NCBI GenBank assembly: GCA_902827055.1 | Contig: CADEHD010000044.1 | Span: forward strand, 1 to 11,340 | Origin: an uncultured Chloroflexota bacterium | GTDB lineage: Bacteria; Chloroflexota; Dehalococcoidia; UBA2979 | DNA length: 11,340 bases | Direction: 5' to 3' | In this document: positions 1-7,161 of the stretch, piece by piece | How the letters are laid out: every line of letters starts with the position of its first letter | Position numbering within the stretch: position 1 is the first letter of the stretch | Notes under the pieces: generated by a model | Told to the model about the DNA's origin: nothing | Database searches by the model: none | The model's input: the letters and a program-made list of their open reading frames with translations, nothing else | Translations under genes and position numbers: made by a program

Positions 1-873
1 CATCGCCCGCGCCGCGCCGGCACCCCCCTCGGACGGCGCCACGAGGTAGGCGGCGTCGGCGGACACGCCGTACCCGGCGAGCTCCGCGAGGGGCACGGCG
101 CCGCGCGCGAGCGCATGGCCCAGCTCCTCGAGGACCAGCACCCCGGCACCTTCCGCCGGGCTGAACCCGTCCCGGTCTCGGTCGAAGGGCCGACTGGCGC
201 GCTCTGGATGCTCGTTGTTGGACGTCGCAAGCGCCCGCATCGCCGCGAACCCCGCGAGCCCCAGCTCGCTGATACCCGCCTCGGCACCCCCGGCGAGCAT
301 CACGTCCGCGCGTCCCGACCGAATCACCTCGCCCGCGTCGCCGATCGCCTGGGTGCCCGCGGCGCAGGCGGTGGTCACAGTGTTGGTGTACCCCAGCAAG
401 CCGAGCTGAATCGTCACGTTGGCCGCGGCCATGTTCGGAAGCATCTTCGCCATGAACAGCGGGTCCACCTTCAGCCCGCCGCGCTGCACGATCGTGCGCA
501 TCGCCTCATCGGTGTTCGGCAGCCCGCCGCCCCCGTTGCCCATGACAATCCCGATGCGGCCTCGGTCCATCGAGTCCAGCGCGAGGCCGGACTGCGCCAC
601 GGCCTGGCGCGCCGCCGCCACCGCGAACTGGCTGAACCGCGCCATCCGACGCGCGTCGCGGCGATCCATGAACACGGTCGGATCGAAGTCCTTGACCTCG
701 CCACCGGTCTGCGCGGGGCAGTTCGTCGGATCGACCAGCGACAAGCGCGCGCTCCCAGACCGCCCCTCGACGGCTGCCTGCCACGTCGACGCCACGTCGT
801 TCCCCAGCGGCGACACGGCCCCCAGCCCGGTGACCACGACCCGCCGCCGCCCCGGCACGCCCGTGCTGGTCAT
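1..873 (-). CDS. fabF: Beta-ketoacyl-ACP synthase II (KAS II), 3' end cut by the window
   Basis: This cytosolic enzyme condenses malonyl-ACP with a growing acyl-ACP in type II fatty-acid elongation. The 291 visible residues begin with the family's N-terminal strand (RRRVVVTGLGAVSPLGND). They include the nucleophile motif TACAAGTQA with the catalytic Cys at residue 170, close to Cys163 of E. coli FabF, and later the GYGVSADA segment. The frame is still open at base 1, so the two active-site histidines and roughly the last quarter of a ~410-residue protein lie outside the window. The ATG at 871-873 is chosen because GGGAGGG lies a few bases upstream on the minus strand. It follows folC on the same strand after 56 bp and is probably co-transcribed. 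Identification as KAS II is firm from the motifs; discrimination from KAS I-type or polyketide KS paralogues rests on overall pattern only. Confidence 0.93.
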   Translation of the reverse strand, partial: MTSTGVPGRRRVVVTGLGAVSPLGNDVASTWQAAVEGRSGSARLSLVDPTNCPAQTGGEVKDFDPTVFMDRRDARRMARFSQFAVAAARQAVAQSGLALDSMDRGRIGIVMGNGGGGLPNTDEAMRTIVQRGGLKVDPLFMAKMLPNMAAANVTIQLGLLGYTNTVTTACAAGTQAIGDAGEVIRSGRADVMLAGGAEAGISELGLAGFAAMRALATSNNEHPERASRPFDRDRDGFSPAEGAGVLVLEELGHALARGAVPLAELAGYGVSADAAYLVAPSEGGAGAARAM

Positions 874-929
874 GGTTCCCTCCCGAAGAACGTCTGACAG
901 CTTCGCCTCATGACCGTCGGAAGATACGA

Positions 930-2282
930 CTACCGAAGCCCGAGGGCATGGTCGCCGGTGATACCAAGGATGGCCTCGCGGGCCTCCGCCACGGTGTACA
1001 GACTCCCCACCACGAGCACGGACGCGCGATCGCCGCCGACCTCCCGCGCTCGCTCGATGGCGGATGGGACATCCGGGGCGGTCTGCGCCAGCCCGCCCTG
1101 GCTGCTGAACGCCCGCGCGACCTCGACGGCCGGCGCCGCCCGAGGCGATGCCGGGGGGGCCGCGATGATGGTGTCGGTCACCGCCAGCAGCTCGCGAGCC
1201 ACGGCCTCGATGTCCCGCCCGGCGAGCATGCCCACCACCAGGACGCGCGGCCGAGGCACACCCACGGCCTCCACGGTGTCGCGAAAGCGCCGCGCGGCCA
1301 GCGGGGTGTGCAACCCGTCCACGATGAGCAGCGGGCTCCGCCGCAGCACCTCGAAGCGTCCGGCCAGTCGCGCGGCGCGCACGCCCCGGGCGACGGCGTC
1401 GGCCGGCAGCGCCTCCCCGGTCCGTTCGAGCGCCAGCTCTGCGGAGCGCACGGCGGTGGCGATGTTCTCTCGCTGGTGCGGCCCTACGAGGGACGACTGC
1501 AGCCCGCGATATGTGGCCAGCGGCGTGCGGAGGTCGAACCGCTGCTCCTCGAGGTTCTGGCTCACGACGCGGATCGCGCACTCCTCGGGTACGGCGTGCA
1601 GCACGGCGCCTGCCTCGCGGGTCCGCGCCCGCACCACGTCCAGCGCCGACTCCCGCATCGGGGCCGTCACGACCTCGCATGGGCCGGTGATGATGCCGGC
1701 CTTCGCCCGCGCGATCTCGGGAATGGTGTCGCCGAGGATCGCAGTGTGCTCGAGGTCGATCGGCATGATCACCGCCACCTCCTTCGAGGCGACCGCGTTC
1801 GTGGTGTCGAGGCGCCCACCGAGCCCGACCTCGAGCACCTGCCAGTCACACCCGACGTCCGCGCCCGCCAGCCACCCGAGGACCGTGAGCAGCTCGAAGT
1901 AGGACCAGCCCTGCGTTGCGGGGTCATCCAGCAGGATGCGGGCGTGCTGCGCGAATGTGCCGTACTCGATGGGCGCGCCGTCGATGGCGACCCGCTCGCG
2001 CGCCTGGTGCAGGTCCGGGCTCGTGAGCAGCAGCGTGTGCTTGCCCGCGGCACGCAGGATCGACTCGGTGAGCGTGGCGACGGAGCCCTTCCCCTTGGAT
2101 CCGGCCACGTGCACTGTGTGGCGACGGTCGGGCCGGCCCCGCCCCTCGAGGTATGCGGTGATGTGGGCGATATCCCACTTCCGCGCCTCGGCGGCGTTGC
2201 CGGTACGCTCGAACCCGCCACGCGCCAGGAGCGCGCGCACCGCCTCGATGTACCCGTGGAGCCCCGCCTCGTCCGCGACCAT
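930..2282 (-). CDS. folC: Folylpolyglutamate synthase / dihydrofolate synthase
   Basis: FolC is a Mur-ligase-family enzyme that adds glutamate to folates and, in many bacteria, to dihydropteroate. The 450-residue length is normal for the family. Visible landmarks are the ATP-binding P-loop GSKGKGS at residues 61-67, the segment GLGGRLDTTN at about 153-162, IDLEHTAILGDT at about 175-186, and AKAGI around residue 194, where the family has a carbamylated lysine. The usual TSPH motif reads TSPD here, a small departure. The reading frame extends upstream to 2447, but the ATG at 2280-2282 is preferred. It gives the normal N-terminus and lies exactly six bases after a TACACT hexamer, the pattern of a leaderless start; no Shine-Dalgarno site is present. 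fabF lies 56 bp downstream on the same strand. Whether it has both activities or only one cannot be told from sequence. Confidence 0.93.
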   Translation of the reverse strand: MVADEAGLHGYIEAVRALLARGGFERTGNAAEARKWDIAHITAYLEGRGRPDRRHTVHVAGSKGKGSVATLTESILRAAGKHTLLLTSPDLHQARERVAIDGAPIEYGTFAQHARILLDDPATQGWSYFELLTVLGWLAGADVGCDWQVLEVGLGGRLDTTNAVASKEVAVIMPIDLEHTAILGDTIPEIARAKAGIITGPCEVVTAPMRESALDVVRARTREAGAVLHAVPEECAIRVVSQNLEEQRFDLRTPLATYRGLQSSLVGPHQRENIATAVRSAELALERTGEALPADAVARGVRAARLAGRFEVLRRSPLLIVDGLHTPLAARRFRDTVEAVGVPRPRVLVVGMLAGRDIEAVARELLAVTDTIIAAPPASPRAAPAVEVARAFSSQGGLAQTAPDVPSAIERAREVGGDRASVLVVGSLYTVAEAREAILGITGDHALGLR

Positions 2283-2288
2283 CGCTGG

Positions 2289-2294
2289 AGTGTA
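2289..2294 (-). promoter_or_regulatory. Leaderless -10 element of folC (TACACT)
   Basis: On the minus strand TACACT (TANNNT class) is followed by six bases (CCAGCG) and then the folC ATG. Transcription would therefore start at or next to the start codon. No convincing -35 was seen. The same TANNNT-6-ATG spacing recurs at three other genes in this window, which strengthens the call. Confidence 0.6.
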
Positions 2295-2323
2295 GGTCCG
2301 CGCCACGAGGGTCGGGGTGCTGC

Positions 2324-2373
2324 CGACCGTAGCAGGACCTCCTCCCCAGGCGAGGCCGGTCCTGCTACGGTCG
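2324..2373. repeat. Perfect 16-bp inverted repeat in the folC/DUF1122-like divergent promoter
   Basis: The left arm CGACCGTAGCAGGACC (2324-2339) is the exact reverse complement of the right arm at 2358-2373; the spacer is 18 bases. Arm centres are 34 bp apart, about three helical turns. The right arm covers the predicted -10 (TACGGT, 2366-2371) of the plus-strand gene. The left arm lies about 42-57 bp upstream of the folC start and carries the same extended -10-like string TGCTACGGT facing folC. If both flanking genes are leaderless, the repeat is mostly untranscribed, so a DNA operator or paired promoter is more likely than an RNA hairpin. Confidence 0.85.
2366..2371 (+). promoter_or_regulatory. 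Leaderless extended -10 element (TGCTACGGT) of the DUF1122-like gene
   Basis: TACGGT is preceded by TGC, giving the TGNTANNNT extended -10 form. It is followed by six bases and the ATG at 2378. No Shine-Dalgarno site is present. The element sits inside the right arm of the inverted repeat at 2324-2373, so a protein bound there would block it. Confidence 0.6.
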
Positions 2374-2377
2374 ATTG

Positions 2378-3100
2378 ATGGTGAACCTCGAACACACGGA
2401 CCAGCGCTGGACGCCCGCCAGCGCGCGCCGCGACCACTCGCTCGCACGCCTCGACGGTGCGCTGGTGGGCGAGGACGTGCGGCTCCACGTCGAGCTGGGC
2501 CCGCGCAACCACGTCGGCTCGACGTACTTCCGTCTCTACCTCGTCACGGGGGAGCTCGGCCCGCTGGTCGAACCGGTGGTATTCGGCCTCCAGAACGAGG
2601 GGCCGTACCCGGGCTACAACTGGCTCGAGATCATCGAATGGCGTGACCTGCTCACGCTCGCCGACGGTCGATCCGTCGAGGTGCCGGCGGGCATCGAGCG
2701 CCTCGTCTTCCAGCGACTGGGGGACCTGGTGCCGCCCGGCGGCCACCTGATGGCCGAGTACGACTCGCCCTCCCGCGTCGTCACGGCCCGAGCGCTCTAC
2801 ATGAAGGTGCCGCCGATCGCGACGCCGCTCGGCGCCCTCCTCGCGGCAGCCGGCTGCGGCGTCGCCTTCAAGGACTGGTACATCTCGGAAGGCGGCCGCG
2901 AGGGGCCGCGCAAGCTACAGGGGTTCCGCGCCCTCGACCGGGAGCATTCCCGGGTTCGCACCGCCGAGATGGTCGCTACTCTCGAAGCGTTCCTGGAGCG
3001 CAACGACGACCTCGACTGGGACGTCCTGGCACAGTGCCGCCCCATCGCGGATGAAGCGCTCACCGCTCTGCGACAGGATCTCGACCGCCGTAAGGGATAA
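2378..3100 (+). CDS. DUF1122-like protein of unknown function
   Basis: The 240-residue predicted soluble protein resembles, from memory, the DUF1122 family, which is known mainly from archaea and has no established function. The resemblance rests on STYFRLYLVTG at residues 48-58, GGHLMAEYDS at about 121-130, and a C-terminal block VPPIATPLGALL (144-155) followed by FKDWYISEGG and GPRKLQG (about 164-182). No catalytic motif, signal peptide or membrane segment was recognised. The frame also allows a TTG start at 2375 and a GTG at 2381; ATG 2378 is chosen because it lies six bases after the TACGGT hexamer, matching three other genes here. It is transcribed away from folC and lies 167 bp upstream of the archaeal-type FBP aldolase/phosphatase. 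The coding call is firm; the family name is moderate and a profile search could overturn it. Confidence 0.8.
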   Translation: MVNLEHTDQRWTPASARRDHSLARLDGALVGEDVRLHVELGPRNHVGSTYFRLYLVTGELGPLVEPVVFGLQNEGPYPGYNWLEIIEWRDLLTLADGRSVEVPAGIERLVFQRLGDLVPPGGHLMAEYDSPSRVVTARALYMKVPPIATPLGALLAAAGCGVAFKDWYISEGGREGPRKLQGFRALDREHSRVRTAEMVATLEAFLERNDDLDWDVLAQCRPIADEALTALRQDLDRRKG

Positions 3101-3114
3101 CCAGTAACCGCAGG

Positions 3115-3142
3115 CGTTCGTAAGAACGTCGTGCGATAGCAT
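3115..3142 (+). promoter_or_regulatory. Candidate promoter with short palindrome upstream of the FBP aldolase/phosphatase
   Basis: In the 167-bp gap after the DUF1122-like gene, TAGCAT (3137-3142) is a possible -10. A small palindrome CGTTC-GTAA-GAACG (3115-3128) ends 8 bp before it, where the -35 would lie. No TTGACA-like box is evident. If used, it gives a leader of about 120 bases. The palindrome could instead be a weak hairpin closing the upstream transcript. Confidence 0.3.
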
Positions 3143-3267
3143 CAAGATGTCAGGCTCCGGGCGTCTCGCCTCGCTGATGCGCGCCCGCGCCGCCAGTTCA
3201 CCGCACGCATGCGCCTCGCGGTTACCACCGCACACGGGGCGCGAGATCGACGCACGGAGGATCCCGG

Positions 3268-4368
3268 ATGCCGCAGACCCTGAGCGTGATTAAGGCCGAT
3301 GTCGGCGGGTACGTCGGTCACTCGGCGATGCACGAGGACGTCATGGACGCCGGCCGCGAGGCGACCGCTCGTGCCGTCCAGTCCGGGCTCCTCATCGATG
3401 CGCACGTCTCGTCCTGCGGCGACGACATGTTCCTGATCATGTCGCACGACCGTGGCGAGAACGACGAGGCCATCCACAAGCTCGCCTGGGACGCCTTCGT
3501 CGCGGGTACCGAGGCGGCGAAGAAGCTCAGCCTCTACGGCGCCGGGCAGGACCTGCTCGTCGACGCCTTCTCTGGCAACATCCGCGGCGCCGGCCCGGGC
3601 TCGGCAGAACTCGAGCTCGAGGAGCGCCCCTCGGAGCCGATCATCGTCCTCATGGGCGACAAGACGTCAGCCGGCGCGTTCAACCTGCCCTTCTACAAGA
3701 TGTTCGCCGACCCGTTTAACACGGCTGGGCTCGTGATCTCCGAGTCCCTCCACGACGGCTTCGCCTTCGAGGTGCACGACGTCAAGGAGCACCGCAAGAT
3801 CGTCTTCAACTCCCCCGAGGAGCTCTACGACCTCCTCGTCTTCATCGGGTCCCCCTCCCGCTTCGCCATCAAGCGCGTCATCGCGCGCCAGACCGGCGAG
3901 GTCGCAGCCGTGTCGTCGACCGACAAGCTCTCCCTGATCGCCGGGCGCTACGTCGGCAAGGACGACCCCGCGGCGGTGATCCGCTGCCAGGGCGCCTTCC
4001 CCGCCGTTGGCGAGGTCCTCGAGCCGTTTACGCACGCGTGGATCGTCGAGGGCTTCATGCGCGGCTCGCACTACGGGCCCCTGATGCCGGTGTCTCGCGT
4101 GCAGGCCACGCCCGCCCGATTCGACGGCCCGCCCCGCGTGGTCGCGCTGGGCTTCCAGCTCGCCCAGGGCAAGCTCGTCGGCCCCCGCGACATGTTCGAT
4201 GACGTCTCCTTCGACAACGTGCGCCAGGAGGCGAACCGCGTGGCGGACCACCTCCGCAAGCACGGCCCCTTCGAGCCGCACCGCCTGCCCCTCGACGAGC
4301 TGGAGTACACGACGATGCCCGCCGTGGCCGCCAAGATGTCGAGCCGCTGGGAGGCCATCGGCAGCTAG
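3268..4368 (+). CDS. fbp: Bifunctional fructose-1,6-bisphosphate aldolase/phosphatase (archaeal-type, class V FBPase)
   Basis: This enzyme condenses the triose phosphates and then dephosphorylates fructose-1,6-bisphosphate to fructose-6-phosphate in one active site, committing carbon to gluconeogenesis. The 366 residues align with the family from end to end. Landmarks are KADVGGYVGH at 9-18, SCGDDMFLIMSHDRG at 49-63, GAGQDLLVDAFSGN at 91-104 and DKTSAGAFNLP at 131-141. The catalytic residues described in archaeal enzymes (Tyr229, Lys232 for the Schiff base, Tyr348) correspond with an offset of one to Tyr228, Lys231 and Tyr347. The acidic metal-binding residues near 11, 52-53 and 131 are also present. 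A GGAGG Shine-Dalgarno site seven bases before ATG 3268 fixes the start. It is followed after 26 bp by the VOC gene and probably heads a fbp-VOC-rdgB-moaA-moaC unit. Identification is very strong; both activities are inferred from conserved residues. Confidence 0.96.
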   Translation: MPQTLSVIKADVGGYVGHSAMHEDVMDAGREATARAVQSGLLIDAHVSSCGDDMFLIMSHDRGENDEAIHKLAWDAFVAGTEAAKKLSLYGAGQDLLVDAFSGNIRGAGPGSAELELEERPSEPIIVLMGDKTSAGAFNLPFYKMFADPFNTAGLVISESLHDGFAFEVHDVKEHRKIVFNSPEELYDLLVFIGSPSRFAIKRVIARQTGEVAAVSSTDKLSLIAGRYVGKDDPAAVIRCQGAFPAVGEVLEPFTHAWIVEGFMRGSHYGPLMPVSRVQATPARFDGPPRVVALGFQLAQGKLVGPRDMFDDVSFDNVRQEANRVADHLRKHGPFEPHRLPLDELEYTTMPAVAAKMSSRWEAIGS

Positions 4369-4394
4369 CCAGACCTGACCGCGCAGGAGGCGCC

Positions 4395-4823
4395 GTGGAG
4401 CCGCGGATTACCCTGGTCACCCTTGGTGTCCGCGACCTCGACGCCTCCCGCGCCTTCTATCGCGATGGTCTCGGCTGGCCCATGAGCAGCGTCAGCAACG
4501 ATGACGTCGCGTTCTTCCGCACCGGTGGGGTCGTCCTCTCCCTCTACCCGCGTCACCTCCTCGCCGACGACGCGGGCGTGCCGTCGGACGGAGCGGGCTT
4601 CCCGGGCTTCGCCCTCGCCCACAACGTCGCGTCGAAGGACGTCGTTGACGAGGTCCTTCGCACAGCCGTCGGTGCTGGCGCCCGCCTCGTGAAGCCCGCA
4701 GTCGATGTCTTCTGGGGCGGCTATTCCGGGTATTTCGCGGATCCCGACGGCTTCCTCTGGGAGGTCGCGTGGAACCCCGGCTTCCCGCTCGGTCCCGACG
4801 GCACGATGCAGGTCCCCGACTAG
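4395..4823 (+). CDS. VOC-superfamily (glyoxalase/bleomycin-resistance fold) protein
   Basis: The 142-residue single-module protein carries two beta-alpha-beta-beta-beta repeats typical of the vicinal-oxygen-chelate fold. The first is ITLVTLGVRDLDASRAFYRDGLGW at the N-terminus. The second ends in GYFADPDGFLWEVAWNPG (residues 112-129), a very characteristic VOC C-terminal signature. Glu123 is the likely metal ligand of the last strand and His76 a possible ligand of the second repeat; the usual first-strand ligand is not obvious, so metal dependence is uncertain. The substrate cannot be predicted. The start is GTG 4395, set by AGGAGG four bases upstream. It lies 26 bp after the FBP aldolase/phosphatase and 19 bp before rdgB, inside the same apparent operon. 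Detoxification of a reactive carbonyl would suit the triose-phosphate context, but that is speculation. Confidence 0.88.
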   Translation: MEPRITLVTLGVRDLDASRAFYRDGLGWPMSSVSNDDVAFFRTGGVVLSLYPRHLLADDAGVPSDGAGFPGFALAHNVASKDVVDEVLRTAVGAGARLVKPAVDVFWGGYSGYFADPDGFLWEVAWNPGFPLGPDGTMQVPD

Positions 4824-4842
4824 CCGAGGCAGAACCCGTTCG

Positions 4843-5457
4843 ATGTCCGACCTTCGCCTGATCCTCGCCTCCTCCAACGCCGGCAAGGCGCGTGAGTTCC
4901 GAGCGCTGATGGAAGGCAGCGGCTGGACGCTGCTCCTCCCGGCCGAGGCCGCGCTCGGGCAGCTCGATGTCCCGGAGGGTGCGCGCTCCTACCTCGAGAA
5001 CGCGACCCTCAAGGCGGTGGCCTACGCCCGCGCCGCTGGCATCCCCGCCCTCGCCGATGACTCGGGCCTCGAGGTGGAAGCGCTCGGCGGCCGCCCCGGC
5101 GTGCTGTCCGCCCGCTTCGGCGGACGGCGCGCGACGTCTGACCGCGACCGCTTCGAGTACCTCCTCCAGCTTCTCGAGGGCGTACCGCCCGCGCGCCGCG
5201 GCGCGCGCTTCCGAGCGGTCCTCGTCCTCGCGGAGCCCGGCGGCCGCGTGCACCCCCGCGAGGGCACCATCGAGGGCCGTATCGCCACCGCTCCCCGCGG
5301 CGCAAACGGATTCGGCTACGACCCCGTATTCGAGCTCCCGGACGGCCGCACGATGGCGGAGCTTGGCGAGGAGAAGCAGGCGATCAGCCACCGAGCGCTC
5401 GCCATGCGTGCGATGATGGAGGTCCTGCGCGACCTCGAGGCGGGCCACTCCGCCTGA
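4843..5457 (+). CDS. rdgB: XTP/dITP diphosphatase (non-canonical purine NTP pyrophosphatase, RdgB/HAM1)
   Basis: RdgB hydrolyses dITP, ITP and XTP to monophosphates and so keeps deaminated purines out of DNA and RNA. The 204-residue length is normal. Family landmarks are all present: the phosphate-binding SNAGK at residues 11-15 with Glu18, the catalytic-acid segment ADDSGLEV at 71-78, RPGVLSARFGG at 84-94, GANGFGYDPVF at 153-163, AELGEEKQAISHRA at about 172-185. The frame extends upstream to 4705 inside the VOC gene, but ATG 4843 gives the canonical N-terminus. No good Shine-Dalgarno site precedes it (a GAGG lies too far back), so translation may depend on coupling to the VOC gene, which ends 19 bp upstream. 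moaA follows after 40 bp. Confidence 0.96.
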   Translation: MSDLRLILASSNAGKAREFRALMEGSGWTLLLPAEAALGQLDVPEGARSYLENATLKAVAYARAAGIPALADDSGLEVEALGGRPGVLSARFGGRRATSDRDRFEYLLQLLEGVPPARRGARFRAVLVLAEPGGRVHPREGTIEGRIATAPRGANGFGYDPVFELPDGRTMAELGEEKQAISHRALAMRAMMEVLRDLEAGHSA

Positions 5458-5497
5458 TCTCGCTCGCGCGCACGGACCCCAGCCCGGAGGTGGCGCG

Positions 5498-6529
5498 ATG
5501 ACCTCTGCAGCCTCCGACCAGCCGCCTGCCCTGGCGGACCGCTTCGGCCGCCTGCTCCGCGACCTCCGCATATCGGTCACCGACCGATGCAATTTCCGTT
5601 GTCGCTACTGCATGCCGCGCGAGGTCTTCGGACCGTCGTTCGAGTTTCTCCGCCGCGACGAGATCCTCAGCTTCGAGGAGATCACGCGACTCGCCCGCAT
5701 CTTCGCCAGCGTCGGAGTGCGCAAGGTGCGCCTCACCGGCGGCGAGCCGACGCTGCGCGCTGAGCTCCCGACGCTCATCCGCATGCTCAGCGCCATCGAG
5801 GGCCTCGAGGTCACGCTGACGACGAACGGCTCGCTGCTCGCGCACCAGGCGCAGGCGCTGGCCGACGCCGGGCTGCGTCGCATCACGGTCAGTCTCGATT
5901 CGCTCGACGACACCGTGTTCCGCGCGATGAACGACATGGACTTCCCGGTACGCCTCGTCCTCGAGGGCATCGACTCTGCGGTGCGGGCGGGCATCGCCCC
6001 GATCAAGGTCAACGCCGTGATCCGCCGCGGCGTCAACGAGCACACGCTCCTCGACCTCGCGAGGCACTTCCGTGGCTCCGGCCACATCCTGCGCTTCATC
6101 GAGTACATGGACGTCGGCACCACCAACGGCTGGCGGATGGACGAGGTGGTACCCGGCAGCGAGGTCGTTGCGCGCATCTCCGCCGAGATGCCGCTGGTCC
6201 CCCTCGAAGCCAACTACCGCGGAGAGGTCGCGCAGCGCTGGGCCTACGCGGACGGGAGCGGCGAGGTTGGCGTGATCACCTCGGTGACGCAGCCGTTCTG
6301 CGGCGATTGCACTCGAGCCCGGCTCACCGCCTCCGGCGAACTCGTCACCTGCCTCTTCGCCTCGCACGGGCTCGACCTCAAGGCGTCCCTCCGCGACGGG
6401 AGCTCCGACGCCGACCTCGAGCGGGTGATTCGCGGCGTCTGGTCTGAGCGCGACGACCGCTACTCGGAACTACGCTCCGAAGCCACGCGCGACCTGCCCC
6501 GCCTCGAGATGTCTCGGCTGGGCGGCTAG
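5498..6529 (+). CDS. moaA: GTP 3',8-cyclase, radical SAM enzyme of molybdenum-cofactor synthesis
   Basis: MoaA converts GTP to 3',8-cyclo-7,8-dihydro-GTP, the first step of molybdopterin synthesis; MoaC then makes cyclic pyranopterin monophosphate. The 343-residue protein has the radical-SAM cluster motif CNFRCRYC with cysteines 31, 35 and 38, the SAM-binding RLTGGEPTLR at about 78-87, and the second 4Fe-4S site with cysteines 268, 271 and 285. It ends in a Gly-Gly pair, the conserved C-terminal tail needed for catalysis in this family, so the protein appears intact. ATG 5498 is supported by a GGAGGTGG site just upstream. moaC begins two bases after the stop codon. Other cofactor genes (moaD, moaE, mogA, moeA) are not in the window. 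Presence of the pathway implies molybdo- or tungsto-enzymes elsewhere in the genome. Confidence 0.97.
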   Translation: MTSAASDQPPALADRFGRLLRDLRISVTDRCNFRCRYCMPREVFGPSFEFLRRDEILSFEEITRLARIFASVGVRKVRLTGGEPTLRAELPTLIRMLSAIEGLEVTLTTNGSLLAHQAQALADAGLRRITVSLDSLDDTVFRAMNDMDFPVRLVLEGIDSAVRAGIAPIKVNAVIRRGVNEHTLLDLARHFRGSGHILRFIEYMDVGTTNGWRMDEVVPGSEVVARISAEMPLVPLEANYRGEVAQRWAYADGSGEVGVITSVTQPFCGDCTRARLTASGELVTCLFASHGLDLKASLRDGSSDADLERVIRGVWSERDDRYSELRSEATRDLPRLEMSRLGG

Positions 6530-6531
6530 CC

Positions 6532-7044
6532 GTGACCACGCCCGCCGGCTCCGCCGGCAAGCAGGACACGCTCTCCCACGTGGATGCCGAGGGCAACGCC
6601 CGCATGGTCGACGTCTCTGCGAAGGCGGTCACCACGCGCCAGGCCACCGCGCGAGGGCGCGTGCTGATGCGTCCGGAGACTCTCGCGCAGATCGTGGACG
6701 GCACGAACCCGAAGGGGGACGTCCTCGCGGTCGCGCGCGTCGCCGGGATCATGGCCGCCAAGCGCACGCACGAGCTGGTCCCACTCTGCCACCCGCTCCC
6801 CATCTCCGGCATCGAAGTGCGCCTCACGCCCAGCCCGGGCGCCGACGCGGCCACCCTGGAGATCGAGGCGACGGTGCGCACGTCCGCACAAACAGGCGTC
6901 GAGATGGAGGCCCTCACCGCGGTCTCCGTGGCGGCGCTCACGGTCTACGACATGTGCAAGGCCGTCGAGCGCGGCATGACCATCGAGGGGGTGCGCCTGG
7001 TCGCGAAGTCCGGCGGCGCCTCCGGCGACTACCACGCCGAGTAG
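6532..7044 (+). CDS. moaC: Cyclic pyranopterin monophosphate synthase
   Basis: MoaC acts directly after MoaA, rearranging the cyclo-GTP intermediate to cyclic pyranopterin monophosphate in the cytosol. The 170-residue protein contains LCHPLPISG at residues 85-93, MEALTAVSVAALTVYDMCKA at 125-144 with the catalytic Asp140 and Lys143 (Asp128 and Lys131 in E. coli), Lys61 in NPKGD, and the C-terminal KSGG. The start is GTG 6532, two bases after the moaA stop. There is no Shine-Dalgarno site of its own, so translational coupling is likely. The first ~12 residues precede the usual start of homology and are probably an unstructured extension. A 129-bp gap then separates it from proA, which has its own promoter, so moaC is probably the last gene of its unit. 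Confidence 0.96.
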   Translation: MTTPAGSAGKQDTLSHVDAEGNARMVDVSAKAVTTRQATARGRVLMRPETLAQIVDGTNPKGDVLAVARVAGIMAAKRTHELVPLCHPLPISGIEVRLTPSPGADAATLEIEATVRTSAQTGVEMEALTAVSVAALTVYDMCKAVERGMTIEGVRLVAKSGGASGDYHAE

Positions 7045-7059
7045 CGCCGCCACGCTGCT

Positions 7060-7074
7060 GCGGGCGATGCCCGC
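7060..7074 (+). terminator. Short GC hairpin after moaC, possible weak terminator
   Basis: GCGGGC (7060-7065) pairs perfectly with GCCCGC (7069-7074) across a three-base GAT loop, 16 bases after the moaC stop. There is no run of T after it, so it does not look like a standard intrinsic terminator. Its position between two transcription units is the main support. Confidence 0.3.
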
Positions 7075-7109
7075 GAGCCCCTTCAGCGCCGATTCCCTTC
7101 CGTACCTAT

Positions 7110-7150
7110 CTGTAGCGCACCTCTGTAACGTGCCTGCTGAGCGCTCACCT
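7110..7150. repeat. Three imperfect tandem 13-14 bp repeats upstream of the proA promoter
   Basis: CTGTAGCGCACCT (7110-7122) is followed directly by CTGTAACGTGCCT (7123-7135; 10 of 13 bases the same). After one base comes CTGAGCGCTCACCT (7137-7150), which matches the first copy apart from one missing and one extra base. The array ends 11 bp before the proA -10, so it spans the -35 and upstream region. This is where activator or repressor sites usually lie. Function is inferred from position only. Confidence 0.5.
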
Positions 7151-7161
7151 GCGCCCTCGTG

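Noticed and set aside
115..897. Long plus-strand open frames antisense to fabF
   Set aside because: They mirror a firmly identified fabF on the minus strand, are rich in Arg/His/Pro, and match no family; they are by-products of high GC.
948..2378. A 476-codon plus-strand open frame across folC
   Set aside because: folC on the minus strand explains the region with clear motifs. The plus-strand translation is low in hydrophobic structure and has no recognisable domain.
2283..2447. Upstream extension of folC to an ATG at 2447 or a GTG at 2306
   Set aside because: The extension runs through the inverted repeat and into the opposing gene, adds sequence absent from the family, and has no ribosome site. 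ATG 2282 fits both homology and promoter spacing.
3104..3225. GTAACCGC (3104-3111) and its reverse complement at 3218-3225
   Set aside because: Only eight bases, separated by more than 100 bases, with no extension on either side; compatible with chance.
3147..3293. A 48-codon open frame in the leader of the FBP aldolase/phosphatase, overlapping its start
   Set aside because: No ribosome site, composition typical of chance GC-rich frames, and only four bases from the candidate -10, which does not fit the leaderless spacing seen elsewhere.
4705..4842. Upstream extension of rdgB into the VOC gene
   Set aside because: The added residues are Arg/Ser-rich shadow of the VOC frame; the family N-terminus begins at ATG 4843.
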